DNA of 64,000 nt from Paenibacillus kobensis NBRC 15729 (GTDB lineage Bacteria; Bacillota; Bacilli; Paenibacillales; Paenibacillaceae): the NCBI RefSeq assembly GCF_004000825.1, contig NZ_BILZ01000010.1, positions 1-64,000 of the forward strand, written 5' to 3'. The translations under genes and the position numbers were made by a program. The notes beneath the pieces are model-generated. The model was not told the DNA's origin. It did no database searches and saw only the letters and a list, made by a program, of their open reading frames with translations. Below, in pieces: positions 1 through 8,231 of this stretch (within the stretch, counting starts at the first letter, position 1; each line of letters starts with the position of its first letter).

Positions 1-2
1 GA

Positions 3-41
3 ACAAAGGCAGTCGATCATAACTGGTCGACTGCCTTTGTG
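3..41 (-). terminator. Hairpin downstream of the HAD gene
   Basis: A 14-base arm (ACAAAGGCAGTCGA) at 4-17 pairs with its complement ending at 41, with a loop of about 10 bases. It lies 50 bases after the stop of the minus-strand HAD gene. There is no long T run, so it may terminate transcription or simply protect the 3' end. Confidence 0.55.
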
Positions 42-90
42 TTATGTTGTGCTATCTTTTCCCGTTAGTGGAATAGCGCGAATAAGGTAC

Positions 91-825
91 TCAATCAAGG
101 GGATAGTCCCCTACGTGTGACAACAAAATCGCACGTAACTCCTCTATTTCGGTAATCACTGCTAGAGGGCGAGGCTCTTGAGGCACTTGATGATTCTTCT
201 TATTTAACCATATAGCTTTCAACCCTTCTTGTATTGGAGCCGCAACATCATTTGTCCAAGAGTCGCCCACGACAAGTACCTGTTCTGGTGGCAAAAAAGT
301 CATACTTAGAACATAATGATAAATTTCTGGGCTAGGTTTTTCATATCCTATAACTTCGGATATGAACACATACTCTTTTGGAATGATACCATCTAATCCG
401 ATTGCCTCCAATTTATCATCCTGCCACCCTTTGCTTCCATTCGTCAATACTCCTATTTGATAATAATTACTAAGATCCTTAATGGTTTTGTTTATCATTA
501 CATTAGGCTTCATATGCTTTTTACTTATTGATTGGTAGAACATTTCAAAGTCAATTGCCGTTTCTACATCCGTTGTTTTCCCCATTTGATCCATAGAATA
601 GAGAAAACGTTTAGTCCGATATTCGTCAAAAGAAATTTGTTTGCTATCTAATTTCTTTACTAAGAATTGTTCCACATTACTAAAGACTTCAAATAAATCG
701 TTACTATTCATTTCACTGGTGAAAAAATGATTTCTGAACGCGTCCTTAACACTATTTTCCCAATAGTCGGCAAAGTGTAAAAGTGTATCATCTAGATCAA
801 ACAAAATCAATTTAATTGGATACAT
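91..825 (-). CDS. HAD-superfamily hydrolase (YjjG-like phosphatase)
   Basis: This is a cytoplasmic haloacid-dehalogenase-fold phosphatase of 244 residues. The nucleophile motif DLDDT lies at residues 10-14 (Asp10 and Asp12), motif II LTNGS at 127-131, motif III Lys at about 163 (GYEKPSPE), and the acidic motif IV GDSWTND at 187-193. The helical cap between motifs I and II and the whole sequence resemble the YjjG nucleotidase subgroup, so a nucleoside monophosphate is a possible but unproven substrate. A GGGAGAG ribosome site sits a few bases before the ATG. The gene is much more AT-rich than the SDR and two-component genes that follow, which suggests a different origin. It stands alone, with a hairpin after its stop. 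Confidence 0.85.
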   Translation of the reverse strand: MYPIKLILFDLDDTLLHFADYWENSVKDAFRNHFFTSEMNSNDLFEVFSNVEQFLVKKLDSKQISFDEYRTKRFLYSMDQMGKTTDVETAIDFEMFYQSISKKHMKPNVMINKTIKDLSNYYQIGVLTNGSKGWQDDKLEAIGLDGIIPKEYVFISEVIGYEKPSPEIYHYVLSMTFLPPEQVLVVGDSWTNDVAAPIQEGLKAIWLNKKNHQVPQEPRPLAVITEIEELRAILLSHVGDYPLD

Positions 826-1121
826 AATACTCTCCCATCCATTTCCTGAATATTATTTTTCCAATTTTATCCTTCCACTCAGATGCATGCAACACTTATT
901 TTTCAACATTACTCTAACGAGTTGAAGTTACCGATGGAACTGTAGCTCAACTTTTCTGCCCGTCCCTCGGCATCTCAAAAGTACTGTCACTCACTATCCT
1001 GACCGTTAGTTGAGAAACGGCAGCCGATCGTTGGCCGGCTGCCGTTATGTCTGAATTGAGCTATAGTTTCCCTTTAGCTTAATGTTGCCCTCGACTTATT
1101 GACGCGCGAATTAACGCATTA
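826..1121. other. Intergenic stretch without recognisable gene
   Basis: About 300 bases between two minus-strand genes. It holds the hairpin at 1016-1046. I see no convincing coding sequence or known element in the rest. Confidence 0.5.
1016..1046 (-). terminator. Hairpin after the receiver-like gene
   Basis: The arms ACGGCAGCC and GGCTGCCGT flank a loop of roughly ten bases. Read on the minus strand, the stem is followed by TTTCTC. This fits a weak terminator for the gene ending at 1122. Confidence 0.5.
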
Positions 1122-1475
1122 TCAGTATCCTGAATACTTGTTTGGTGTAATTGAATAATGGAATATCTCAATATCGGCATCAATAAATCCTCTGCGTTGC
1201 GCGGCAAGTAGTGTTTCATACATATTCTTTCGACCCACGGGATTGTCTGTGTGTAGATATATTTTATTGGCCCTCAAACCATTTTCGCAAAAAAACTTAA
1301 CGAAATCGTACCCATTAGGCAATTCGTTTCCGTTCTCGTCCTCACCTAAGTCATGATCAAGCGACAGCAAATTTATAGGATTTTCCCGAAATACTTTCAC
1401 CGCTTCTGCAAAAGTCCTAGCCACAATAAAACCTTCGGGGCAGTCTCTTAAGTCATCGAGATAAAGATTAATCAT
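1122..1475 (-). CDS. Cyclic-phosphate-processing receiver (cREC/cPRR)-like protein
   Basis: A small stand-alone protein of 117 residues resembling the cyclic-phosphate-processing receiver family. Visible marks are the early acidic pair LDD at 6-8, the LSLDHDLG motif with Asp40-His41-Asp42, and a late LHTDNPVGRKNM stretch around residues 74-85, which gives the His and Asn-Pro-Val-Gly typical of this group. The family is thought to act on cyclic phosphates rather than in phosphorelay; that is family knowledge, not shown here. The ATG at 1475 is preferred over an upstream in-frame ATG because AGAGGTG lies just before it. It is AT-rich, like the HAD gene beside it. Confidence 0.7.
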   Translation of the reverse strand: MINLYLDDLRDCPEGFIVARTFAEAVKVFRENPINLLSLDHDLGEDENGNELPNGYDFVKFFCENGLRANKIYLHTDNPVGRKNMYETLLAAQRRGFIDADIEIFHYSITPNKYSGY

Positions 1476-1589
1476 AAAATCACCTCTTGCTATGAGTGCC
1501 TCAATATTACCACACATTGGAAGCAACATGCCCGTTAGCTAAGACAGCTCCCAGCGCTTCGCCCGCGAAACGGCCGGCGTTCTACTCTA

Positions 1590-2354
1590 TTACAATACCA
1601 TGCCGCCGGAAGCTTCGATCCGCTGCGCGTTCACCCAGCCCATCTCATCCGTGCATAGCGATGCCACGACACCGCCGATATCGTCAGCCTCTCCCGCCCG
1701 GCCAAGCGCGGTAAGCGAACCGATATGGTCCCGCATGCCTGCGTTGGACTTCAACTGGCCTCCGCCAAAATCAGTCGCAATCGCTCCCGGAGCAACGGCA
1801 TTAACCCGAATGCCGCGTCGTCCAAGCTCCTTCGCCAAATACCTCGTCATTACCTCAATCGCGCCTTTCATCGAGGCATAGGCGCTGTAGCCTTCGAAAG
1901 CGAATCGCGTCAAACCCGTCGAAACGTTCACAATCGCTCCTTGGTCGGCCAGGAAAGGAAGCAGCTTCTGCGTCAAAAAATATACGCCTTTGAAATGGAT
2001 GTTCATCAAGCGGTCGAACTGCTCCTCTGTCGTCTCGGCAAACGGCGAATTCAAACCAATGCCTGCGTTGTTGATCAAATAATCGATTTGCGTCCGCCCC
2101 CACTGTTCGTTCAGCACAGCCGACAGACGCGCTGCAAACTCAGCGAACGACGAGACGTTGCCGGCATCCAGCTGCAGCATTGCCGCTTGTCCGCCCATTC
2201 CCTCGATTTCCCGAACGACCGCCTCGGCCTGGTCTCTCTGTGTATGATAAGTGACGATGACATCGATGCCTTTGCGAACAAGCGCAAGCGCGCTATTGCG
2301 GCCAAGCCCCCGGCTTCCGCCCGTTACGAGCGCGACTTTACGTTTCGATTGCAT
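1590..2354 (-). CDS. Short-chain dehydrogenase/reductase
   Basis: A classical SDR of 254 residues, cytoplasmic, NAD(P)-dependent. The cofactor motif TGGSRGLG is at 11-18 and NNAG at 95-98. The catalytic set is Ser145, Tyr159 and Lys163 (YSAYASMK). The position of a basic residue in the glycine motif favours NADP(H). Substrate cannot be read from the sequence; the resemblance is to 3-oxoacyl-ACP-reductase-like enzymes of unknown substrate. An AAGGAG site precedes the ATG by about nine bases. It is divergent from the two-component operon that begins at 2562, so the 200-base gap holds promoters for both directions. Confidence 0.85.
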   Translation of the reverse strand: MQSKRKVALVTGGSRGLGRNSALALVRKGIDVIVTYHTQRDQAEAVVREIEGMGGQAAMLQLDAGNVSSFAEFAARLSAVLNEQWGRTQIDYLINNAGIGLNSPFAETTEEQFDRLMNIHFKGVYFLTQKLLPFLADQGAIVNVSTGLTRFAFEGYSAYASMKGAIEVMTRYLAKELGRRGIRVNAVAPGAIATDFGGGQLKSNAGMRDHIGSLTALGRAGEADDIGGVVASLCTDEMGWVNAQRIEASGGMVL

Positions 2355-2471
2355 AGAGCAACTCTCCTTTAATGATTGATCATATGCCGCTGTTGAAACT
2401 GTATCATTGCAGCGGCTATGAAGAGGTTATCACTTCGAGTTTGCTCTAAGTCAAGGATTAAGATGAGAAAA

Positions 2472-2492
2472 GATTTAAACGAAATTTAACTT
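2472..2492 (+). promoter_or_regulatory. Direct-repeat operator candidate, copy 1
   Basis: Two TTTAA half-sites start at 2474 and 2485, exactly 11 bases apart, inside GATTTAAACGA followed by AATTTAAC. A nearly identical element lies at 4627-4647 before the ABC genes. OmpR-family regulators bind direct repeats of one helical turn, so the regulator at 2562 is the natural candidate. A possible -10 TAGAAT lies at 2514-2519. Confidence 0.55.
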
Positions 2493-2561
2493 CCTCCCCT
2501 TCCGTTCTTTCTTTAGAATGAAATGAACATGAAAATCGTGAAGGCGAGGATTTCAATTTCG

Positions 2562-3236
2562 ATGACCATTCGCTTGCTTTATATCGAAGATGACCTTGAG
2601 ATAGGCCGATATGTAACGGAAGATTTGACGAGACGAGGCTACTCGGTTGAATGGCTGCTATCCGGTAATAAAGCTTTCGAGCATGTACCGCAGGCGGATT
2701 TGGTCGTGTTGGACGTCATGCTTCCGGGATTGGACGGCTTTACGGTCGGCCAGCGGTTGAAGAAGGAAGCGCCGCATGTGCCCATCCTCATGCTATCCGC
2801 CCGTTCGTCGGTGGAAGACAAACTGCAAGGACTCGGCTTCGCCGACGATTATCTCGTCAAGCCCTTTCATCCCGACGAGCTTGCCGCAAGGCTTGAAGTG
2901 TTGAAGCGGCGCTACAGCATCGACGCGATGCAGCCGGTCCGCTGCGGACATCTTGTGATCGTACCGGAGCAGCAATCGGTCGTCGACAGCCGAACAGGCG
3001 GCGAAATACAGCTGACGGCCAAACAGCTGCAAATTTTGCTTTATTTTATACGCAATCTGAATCTTATCCTTACGAAAGAACAAATCTACGAAGCGGTATG
3101 GGGAGAGCCGTATATGGACGGAGATAAGACGGTCAATGTCCACATCCGTTACTTGCGCGAGAAGATCGAGCTTGATCCCAGCCACCCGACCATCATCGAG
3201 ACGGTCCGGGGAATCGGCTATAGGGTAAGACGATGA
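2562..3236 (+). CDS. OmpR-family response regulator
   Basis: A DNA-binding response regulator of 224 residues. The receiver domain has the acidic pocket Glu9-Asp10-Asp11, phospho-acceptor Asp51 (VVLDVMLPG), Ser79 and Lys100. The C-terminal winged helix contains the typical ends ILTKEQIYEAVWG and VNVHIRYLREKIE. The ATG at 2562 is preferred, with GGCGAGGA upstream; an in-frame ATG at 2523 has no ribosome site. It overlaps the sensor-kinase gene by four bases (ATGA), so the two are translationally coupled. With the downstream ABC genes it forms a sensing and resistance module against a cell-envelope-acting peptide. The repeat at 2472-2492 suggests autoregulation. Confidence 0.9.
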   Translation: MTIRLLYIEDDLEIGRYVTEDLTRRGYSVEWLLSGNKAFEHVPQADLVVLDVMLPGLDGFTVGQRLKKEAPHVPILMLSARSSVEDKLQGLGFADDYLVKPFHPDELAARLEVLKRRYSIDAMQPVRCGHLVIVPEQQSVVDSRTGGEIQLTAKQLQILLYFIRNLNLILTKEQIYEAVWGEPYMDGDKTVNVHIRYLREKIELDPSHPTIIETVRGIGYRVRR

Positions 3237-4633
3237 ACACTGCCACTAGACGACGGGAATCGTTCCCGAAACGCCTTAGAAGATCGCTCATGTCCCAATA
3301 CTTGCTGCTCGTGCTCTCTGCCATTCTGCTCATCCCCTTCTCCTTCCCGCTTGTCGGCCTCATGATCGGACTGCCGAACTGGTGGGCGGACCAGGCGGAT
3401 AAGGATAATCCGTATCACGACGGCGCCCGATTGGAGCGCATATGGCATGAAGAAGCAGCGAAGCTCGGCGGCGCGGCGCCGGAGACGATCGACAGCGAGC
3501 TTCGCAGATTGCATACGGTCTACTCGAAAGCCGGCATGTTCTGGGTAGACGGCAGCGGCAACACCCGCCTGCAGCTGCCGGAACAACAGCTATTACCCCG
3601 TCATTGGAACGCCGATTATACGGTGCAGTTCATGAAAGAGGCAGCAAACGGCACCATCTTTACGATCGTTGCATTTATCGGGACAAGCCGGCAGGAAGGA
3701 TTTCTTGTCTTCCAAATGGACCGTGAACGGATGATCTCCCTGCGCGCAGGCGCGAACCACTCGGACGGCGCAATAGTGTCGGCGGTGATGCTGCTCGTTC
3801 TTGCGCTTTATCTGCTTATGTCGCTGCTGTTCTTCAACCGGATTCGCACCCGGCTCGTTCGGCTGCAATCCGCCATGACATCGCCGGCAGCCGGAGGCAT
3901 CCCGAATCCGGTTGCCGTTGACCGGACCGATGAGATCGGCCAGCTTGAGCTTGCGTTCAATTCCATGATCGAACAGCTCGAAGCGGGACGTCTGCGCGAG
4001 GCCGAAGAAGAGCAGCTTCGGCGCAATCTTATCGCGAAGCTGTCCCATGATCTGCGGACGCCGCTGACGACGATACGCGGGCACGCCTTCTCCCTCGTAC
4101 AAGAGAACTTAAGCGAGAAAGGCGTACAATCGCTGCGGCTAATCGACCGCAAAGTCGAATACGTAGGACAGCTTATCGATAACCTGCTGTCTTATACGCT
4201 GCTCTCAAGCGGCAAATATCCCTATGAACCGAAGAGTATCGATGTCGTCCGGATGGCAAGAATACAGTTCGCCGGCTGGTATCCTGCATTCGAACAGGCC
4301 GATTTCGTAATCGACCTTGATCTGCCGGAATCGGCGGTTTATTGGCACGTTGATCCGCGCTGGCTGGAGCGCGTGCTCGACAACTACTTGCAGAACGTGC
4401 TCCGCCATGCGCGGTCCGGGCGCTACATCGCCTTTCATATCGTAACGGACGGAGGCGGGCAGATTCGGATCGCCGACCGCGGACCCGGCATGGCTGGCCA
4501 ATCCGAGGACAAGGGCGCTGGCATCGGGTTGTCGATCGCAAGCTTGATGCTGGAAGATATGCAGCTTCGAAGCGAAGTGCGCAGCAGCGAAGCCGGGACG
4601 ATCATTCTCATCCGGCCGGACGATTCGATTTAA
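3233..4633 (+). CDS. HAMP-containing sensor histidine kinase
   Basis: A membrane sensor kinase of 466 residues, partner of the regulator just upstream. The first membrane segment is at about 21-46, an extracytoplasmic region of some 130 residues follows, and the second segment is at about 180-201. A HAMP linker (DEIGQLELAFNSM) leads to the phospho-acceptor His272 in KLSHDLRTPLTT, then the ATPase domain with N box (NYLQNVLRHA) and G1 box (IADRGPGM). The large sensing domain differs from the very short loops of BceS-type kinases and fits kinases of NisK/SpaK/CprK type, which bind or sense lantibiotics. The TAA stop lies inside the second operator-like repeat. Confidence 0.9.
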   Translation: MNTATRRRESFPKRLRRSLMSQYLLLVLSAILLIPFSFPLVGLMIGLPNWWADQADKDNPYHDGARLERIWHEEAAKLGGAAPETIDSELRRLHTVYSKAGMFWVDGSGNTRLQLPEQQLLPRHWNADYTVQFMKEAANGTIFTIVAFIGTSRQEGFLVFQMDRERMISLRAGANHSDGAIVSAVMLLVLALYLLMSLLFFNRIRTRLVRLQSAMTSPAAGGIPNPVAVDRTDEIGQLELAFNSMIEQLEAGRLREAEEEQLRRNLIAKLSHDLRTPLTTIRGHAFSLVQENLSEKGVQSLRLIDRKVEYVGQLIDNLLSYTLLSSGKYPYEPKSIDVVRMARIQFAGWYPAFEQADFVIDLDLPESAVYWHVDPRWLERVLDNYLQNVLRHARSGRYIAFHIVTDGGGQIRIADRGPGMAGQSEDKGAGIGLSIASLMLEDMQLRSEVRSSEAGTIILIRPDDSI

Positions 4634-4647
4634 ACGATTTTTAACCG
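4627..4647 (+). promoter_or_regulatory. Direct-repeat operator candidate, copy 2
   Basis: GATTTAAACGA followed by TTTTTAAC again puts TTTAA at 4629 and 4640, an 11-base period, with a third TTTAA at 4663. It overlaps the stop codon of the kinase and lies 56 bases before the ABC ATPase start. It matches the element at 2472-2492 except for two consecutive bases in the middle and the last two bases. Confidence 0.55.
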
Positions 4648-4702
4648 AAACGCTTCCTTGCCTTTAACCTTGATCCGATAGGATGAAGCCGAGGTGAAGG
4701 AA

Positions 4703-5626
4703 ATGACGACTATAGCCGATTCTATTGTCCAGACTGAAGCTTTGACCAAATCGATTAGCGGCAAAGCGGTTGTTAATGAAGTGAATATCAAGATTGAGCG
4801 AGGGGATATATACGGGTTCCTCGGTCCGAACGGAGCGGGCAAAACGACGACGATCCGGCTCCTGCTCGGACTAACGAAGCCGACAAGCGGTACGGTCCGC
4901 CTGTTCGACCGCGATATCCGCAATCATCGGCTGGACGTATTGCGCAAAGTAGGCTCCTTAGTGGAATATCCGTCGTATTACGGACATTTGACTGCGGTTG
5001 AAAATTTGGAGGCTGTCCGCCGGCTGCTGGACGTGCCGAAAGAGCGAATCGACGACGTACTAGCGATCGTCCGTCTGACGAAAGACGCCGGGCGTCAGGT
5101 GAAAGGCTATTCTCTTGGCATGAAGCAGCGGCTAGGCATCGCGACCGCCCTGCTTGGCAATCCCGAGCTTCTTATCTTGGATGAGCCGACGAACGGATTG
5201 GACCCGGCAGGCATTCAAGAAATTCGCGAGCTCATTATCAGCTTGCCGCGTACGAAAGGCGTCACGATCCTGATCTCCAGCCATCTGCTGTCCGAGGTGG
5301 AGCAGATGGCGACGCGCGTCGGCATCATTGCCAAAGGCAGTATGGTCTATCAGAACAGCATCAGCCATCTCCGCGAACAAGCCATAAGCCGAATCCGGTT
5401 TACGGTCAATGATCCGGCCTCCGCTTATCCACTGCTCCGATCAAGCGGATATGAAGCGGAATGGGACGACCGGAGCCTGACCATTGGTCGTGCCGACAAC
5501 GCATCCACCGCCGAGGCGGTAGCTCTGCTGGTGAAGCATCACTATGACGTTTACCGCGTGGAAGAACAAACGGCATCTCTTGAAAGCTTGTTCCTCGAAA
5601 TGACCGGAGGGGAGCGCAGCTTATGA
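4703..5626 (+). CDS. ABC transporter ATP-binding protein, BcrA/lantibiotic-protection type
   Basis: The ATPase subunit (307 residues) of a peptide-antibiotic export or protection transporter. Walker A is GPNGAGKTT at 41-49, the signature is the SLGMKQRLGIA variant typical of BcrA-like ATPases, and Walker B is LLILDEPTNGLDPAG. The C-terminal 90 residues form the variable extension of this family. GAGGTGAAGG immediately before makes the ATG at 4703 the best start, although a GTG nine bases earlier is in frame. It overlaps the first permease by four bases. Family members provide self-immunity in lantibiotic producers (SpaF/MutF) or resistance in non-producers (CprA). Confidence 0.88.
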   Translation: MTTIADSIVQTEALTKSISGKAVVNEVNIKIERGDIYGFLGPNGAGKTTTIRLLLGLTKPTSGTVRLFDRDIRNHRLDVLRKVGSLVEYPSYYGHLTAVENLEAVRRLLDVPKERIDDVLAIVRLTKDAGRQVKGYSLGMKQRLGIATALLGNPELLILDEPTNGLDPAGIQEIRELIISLPRTKGVTILISSHLLSEVEQMATRVGIIAKGSMVYQNSISHLREQAISRIRFTVNDPASAYPLLRSSGYEAEWDDRSLTIGRADNASTAEAVALLVKHHYDVYRVEEQTASLESLFLEMTGGERSL

Positions 5627-6339
5627 TCATTCGACTAATGTCCGTCGAACTGCTGAAGCTGCGGCGCAAATGGATATGGCCGCTCGTCGCGCTTGGGCCC
5701 GTCGGCGTCATCGCGCTGCAGGCGGTCAATTATGCGCTGAGGTACGACTATCTAGTCCACCAGCAGCCGGGCGAACCATGGGACGGATTGATTTCGGCTG
5801 TAGCGTGGCTGACGCTGGCCGCTCTGCTGACCGGCATCTTCATTCTCGCCTCGATGACAGCCGGCATTGAACATCAGCTGAACGCTTGGAAGCTGACCGT
5901 CGCTCTTCCAGTCAAGAAGCGCCACCTGTACGCGGCTAAGTTTCTGCTGACCGCGCTGCTTCTATTGACCGCTAGCGTCTTGCTTATTCCGCTAACTGTC
6001 GCACTCGGCTTATCGCTCGGTTTCGGCACGGCTATTCCATACGGCCAATTGATCGCAGCCGCCCTATTCCCTTATTTAGCCGCTCTGCCGGTTATTGCTC
6101 TTCAAGTATGGTTGTCCGTCACGATACACAACCAAGCGGTTCCGCTGACCGTCGGCATTGTTGGCATGATGACCGCCAATTTCGCTGGCTCGCGCATTCC
6201 CGACTGGCTTCCGTATAAGTGGCCGCAGATCGACTACGCGGTGAACGAGCCGGGGCTCTATGTGCCGGCTGGCATTGCGCTCGGCCTCGTCATCTATGCG
6301 GCAGGCATGCTCGATTTCGTCCGGAAGGATGTGCGATGA
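5623..6339 (+). CDS. ABC-2-type permease, lantibiotic-immunity (MutE/SpaE-like)
   Basis: A 238-residue membrane subunit with about six hydrophobic segments, starting directly with a short cytoplasmic stretch (VELLKLRRKWIW) and the first segment. The pattern of a basic KLTVALPVKKRHLYAAKF loop after the second segment is shared with the next gene, so the two permeases are paralogues that probably pair as a heterodimer. Length and order (ATPase, permease, permease) match the F-E-G immunity transporters of lantibiotic clusters and CprABC. The gene overlaps its upstream neighbour and is followed after six bases by the second permease. Confidence 0.8.
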   Translation: MIIRLMSVELLKLRRKWIWPLVALGPVGVIALQAVNYALRYDYLVHQQPGEPWDGLISAVAWLTLAALLTGIFILASMTAGIEHQLNAWKLTVALPVKKRHLYAAKFLLTALLLLTASVLLIPLTVALGLSLGFGTAIPYGQLIAAALFPYLAALPVIALQVWLSVTIHNQAVPLTVGIVGMMTANFAGSRIPDWLPYKWPQIDYAVNEPGLYVPAGIALGLVIYAAGMLDFVRKDVR

Positions 6340-6345
6340 ACCGTG

Positions 6346-7062
6346 ATGTCTATGCTGCAATCCGAATGGATCAAAATAAAACGTTCAGCGATCTGGGCCA
6401 TCATGGCCATTAGCCCTGCAGGCGCGCTATTAACGGGTCTAATTGCAGGAGCGCGCGGTGCATCCGGAACTTGGATGGACGCGCTCACTTTCATCTCCAT
6501 CCTTCACGCCATGCTTCTTCTGCCGCTTCTAACCGGAGTGTATGCCGCTATGATTTGCCGGTACGAGCACGCAGGCGGCGGCTGGAAGCTGCTCTTCTCG
6601 CTGCCGGTGCCGCGTACGAAGATTTATGCCGCCAAGTTCATCCTGATTGTGTTCATGGTTGCACTGACCCAGCTATTCCTTCTAGCCGCTCTGCTGATCG
6701 TCGGCTGGATCAACGGCTTCCCTTCGCCTGTTCCTTGGCGGGAACTGGCCCTCTCTTTCGCCGGCGGCTGGATCGCATGCTTGCCTCTCGCCGCGCTTCA
6801 ACTGTTCGCATCGACCGCCTTGCACAGCTTCGCTGCTCCTGTCGCGGTCAACGCCGTTCTGACGATTCCGAACGTGCTGATCGGCAACTCGTCCCGGTTC
6901 GGCCCCTATTATCCATGGGCGCAGCCGATGCTCGCCATGATTCCCCGCGGAGACGGCGGCTTGCCGGATCTGACGATCCATATCGCACCGGCAGCGCTGA
7001 TCGGCAGCTTCGTTCTGTTCCTCCTCACCGGTTGGATCTATATGATGAAAAAACCTGCGTAA
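6346..7062 (+). CDS. ABC-2-type permease, lantibiotic-immunity (MutG/SpaG-like)
   Basis: The second membrane subunit, 238 residues from the ATG at 6346 (ATG at 6352 and GTG at 6343 are alternatives). About six membrane segments are visible. The loop WKLLFSLPVPRTKIYAAKF is the counterpart of KLTVALPVKKRHLYAAKF in the upstream permease, showing common descent. It is the last gene of the operon: a strong hairpin terminator follows within 40 bases. No lanthipeptide precursor, dehydratase or cyclase gene lies near, so this set is more likely resistance than self-immunity. Confidence 0.8.
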   Translation: MSMLQSEWIKIKRSAIWAIMAISPAGALLTGLIAGARGASGTWMDALTFISILHAMLLLPLLTGVYAAMICRYEHAGGGWKLLFSLPVPRTKIYAAKFILIVFMVALTQLFLLAALLIVGWINGFPSPVPWRELALSFAGGWIACLPLAALQLFASTALHSFAAPVAVNAVLTIPNVLIGNSSRFGPYYPWAQPMLAMIPRGDGGLPDLTIHIAPAALIGSFVLFLLTGWIYMMKKPA

Positions 7063-7100
7063 ATCGGTCTCGTACCCGCAGCGGTTCACAGCATACAATG

Positions 7101-7148
7101 AAAAAAGACCTCCGGCCCCGTTATAACTCAGGGGACTGGAGGTCTTTT
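7101..7148. terminator. Bidirectional terminator
   Basis: AAAAAGACCTCC pairs with GGAGGTCTTTT around a loop of about 18 bases. A and T runs on both sides let it serve the plus-strand ABC operon and the minus-strand GH43 gene that converge here. Confidence 0.8.
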
Positions 7149-7164
7149 CTACTAGAAGAATCGA

Positions 7165-8163
7165 CTATTTCAAGTTGTCGTAGTCGAGCATTTGGATCGT
7201 GCCGTCTTCGTTGTATTGAATTTCCGTGAACTTCACGCTGCGCAAGTGGTCTATACCGCCGGACAGCGAGCAGTCATGGTAGAACAGATACCATTTGTCT
7301 TGGTATTGAATGATCGAGTGGTGCGTCGTCCAGCCGAGAACCGGCGTCAGGATCGTACCTTTGTACTCGAACGGGCCTTCTGGGTTTTTGCTCATCGCAT
7401 AGACAAGCTTATGCGTCGAACCCGTGGAGTACGACAGATAGTAGTATCCGTTGTACTTGTGCATCCATGGGCCTTCGAAGTAGCGGCGGTCTTCGTCGCC
7501 AGCTACGATCGGCTTGCCGTTCTCATCAACGATCGAAATTTCTTTCACTTCGCCCTTGAACGACAGCATGTCGTCGGACAGCTCGACGACGCGAGCTCCC
7601 ATAGCTGGGGCATCAGCAGCAGGACCGTCTTTTTCATCTACGTTAGCCAGGAATTCACCCGTCTGCCATTGCGCCAATTGGCCGCCCCACAGGCCGCCGA
7701 AATACATGTACGCGCGGTCATCTTCGTCCACGAATACAGCCGGGTCAATGCTGTAGCTGCCTTCCATGTAGTTCTCTTCCGGCTTGAATGGACCTTCCGG
7801 ACGGGAGCTCGTCGCTACGCCGATGCGGAAGATGCCGTCTTTGTCGCGCGCCGGGAAGTACAGATAATACGTATTATTTTTGAAAGCGGCGTCCGGCGCC
7901 CACATTTGCTTCGATACCCATGGTACGTCCTTCATATGAAGAGCTTGGCCATGGTCAACTGCTGGCGAATTGAGATCATCAATCGACAGGATATGGTAGT
8001 CTTCCATTGCATATTGATCGCCGGTATCATTCGTCGGTCCGCCATGATCGATATCGTGCGAAGGATAGATGTAGATCTTGCCTTCGAATACATGCGCGGA
8101 CGGGTCAGCAGTATAGATGTGTTTAACTAGAGGCTCATTCTGTTTGACCGGTTTGTTGTCCAT
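7165..8163 (-). CDS. Glycoside hydrolase family 43 protein (xylosidase/arabinofuranosidase-like)
   Basis: A 332-residue five-bladed-propeller glycosidase without a signal peptide, so probably intracellular and acting on imported oligosaccharides. The catalytic trio of GH43 is visible: base Asp20 (TADPSAH), modulator Asp139 (SIDPAVFVDEDD) and acid Glu229 (RYFEGPWMHK). GH43 members release xylose or arabinose from plant xylan side chains; the exact specificity is not readable. An AAGGAG site precedes the ATG. A XylR-like operator lies about 40 bases upstream, which favours beta-xylosidase and xylose induction. It is a single-gene unit ending at the bidirectional terminator. Confidence 0.88.
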   Translation of the reverse strand: MDNKPVKQNEPLVKHIYTADPSAHVFEGKIYIYPSHDIDHGGPTNDTGDQYAMEDYHILSIDDLNSPAVDHGQALHMKDVPWVSKQMWAPDAAFKNNTYYLYFPARDKDGIFRIGVATSSRPEGPFKPEENYMEGSYSIDPAVFVDEDDRAYMYFGGLWGGQLAQWQTGEFLANVDEKDGPAADAPAMGARVVELSDDMLSFKGEVKEISIVDENGKPIVAGDEDRRYFEGPWMHKYNGYYYLSYSTGSTHKLVYAMSKNPEGPFEYKGTILTPVLGWTTHHSIIQYQDKWYLFYHDCSLSGGIDHLRSVKFTEIQYNEDGTIQMLDYDNLK

Positions 8164-8200
8164 ATCAACATTCTCCTTAAATAGACAGTATTTGTGGAAC

Positions 8201-8225
8201 TAAGTTTATTCAATCAACAAACTAA
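8201..8225 (-). promoter_or_regulatory. XylR (ROK)-type operator candidate
   Basis: A palindrome with half-sites TAAGTTTATT (8201-8210) and AACAAACTAA (8216-8225) around CAATC. The second half equals the Bacillus xyl operator half and the first differs at two positions, as I recall that operator. It sits just upstream of the GH43 start, where repressor binding would block the promoter. No xylR gene is in the window. Confidence 0.6.
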
Positions 8226-8231
8226 GTTTAT

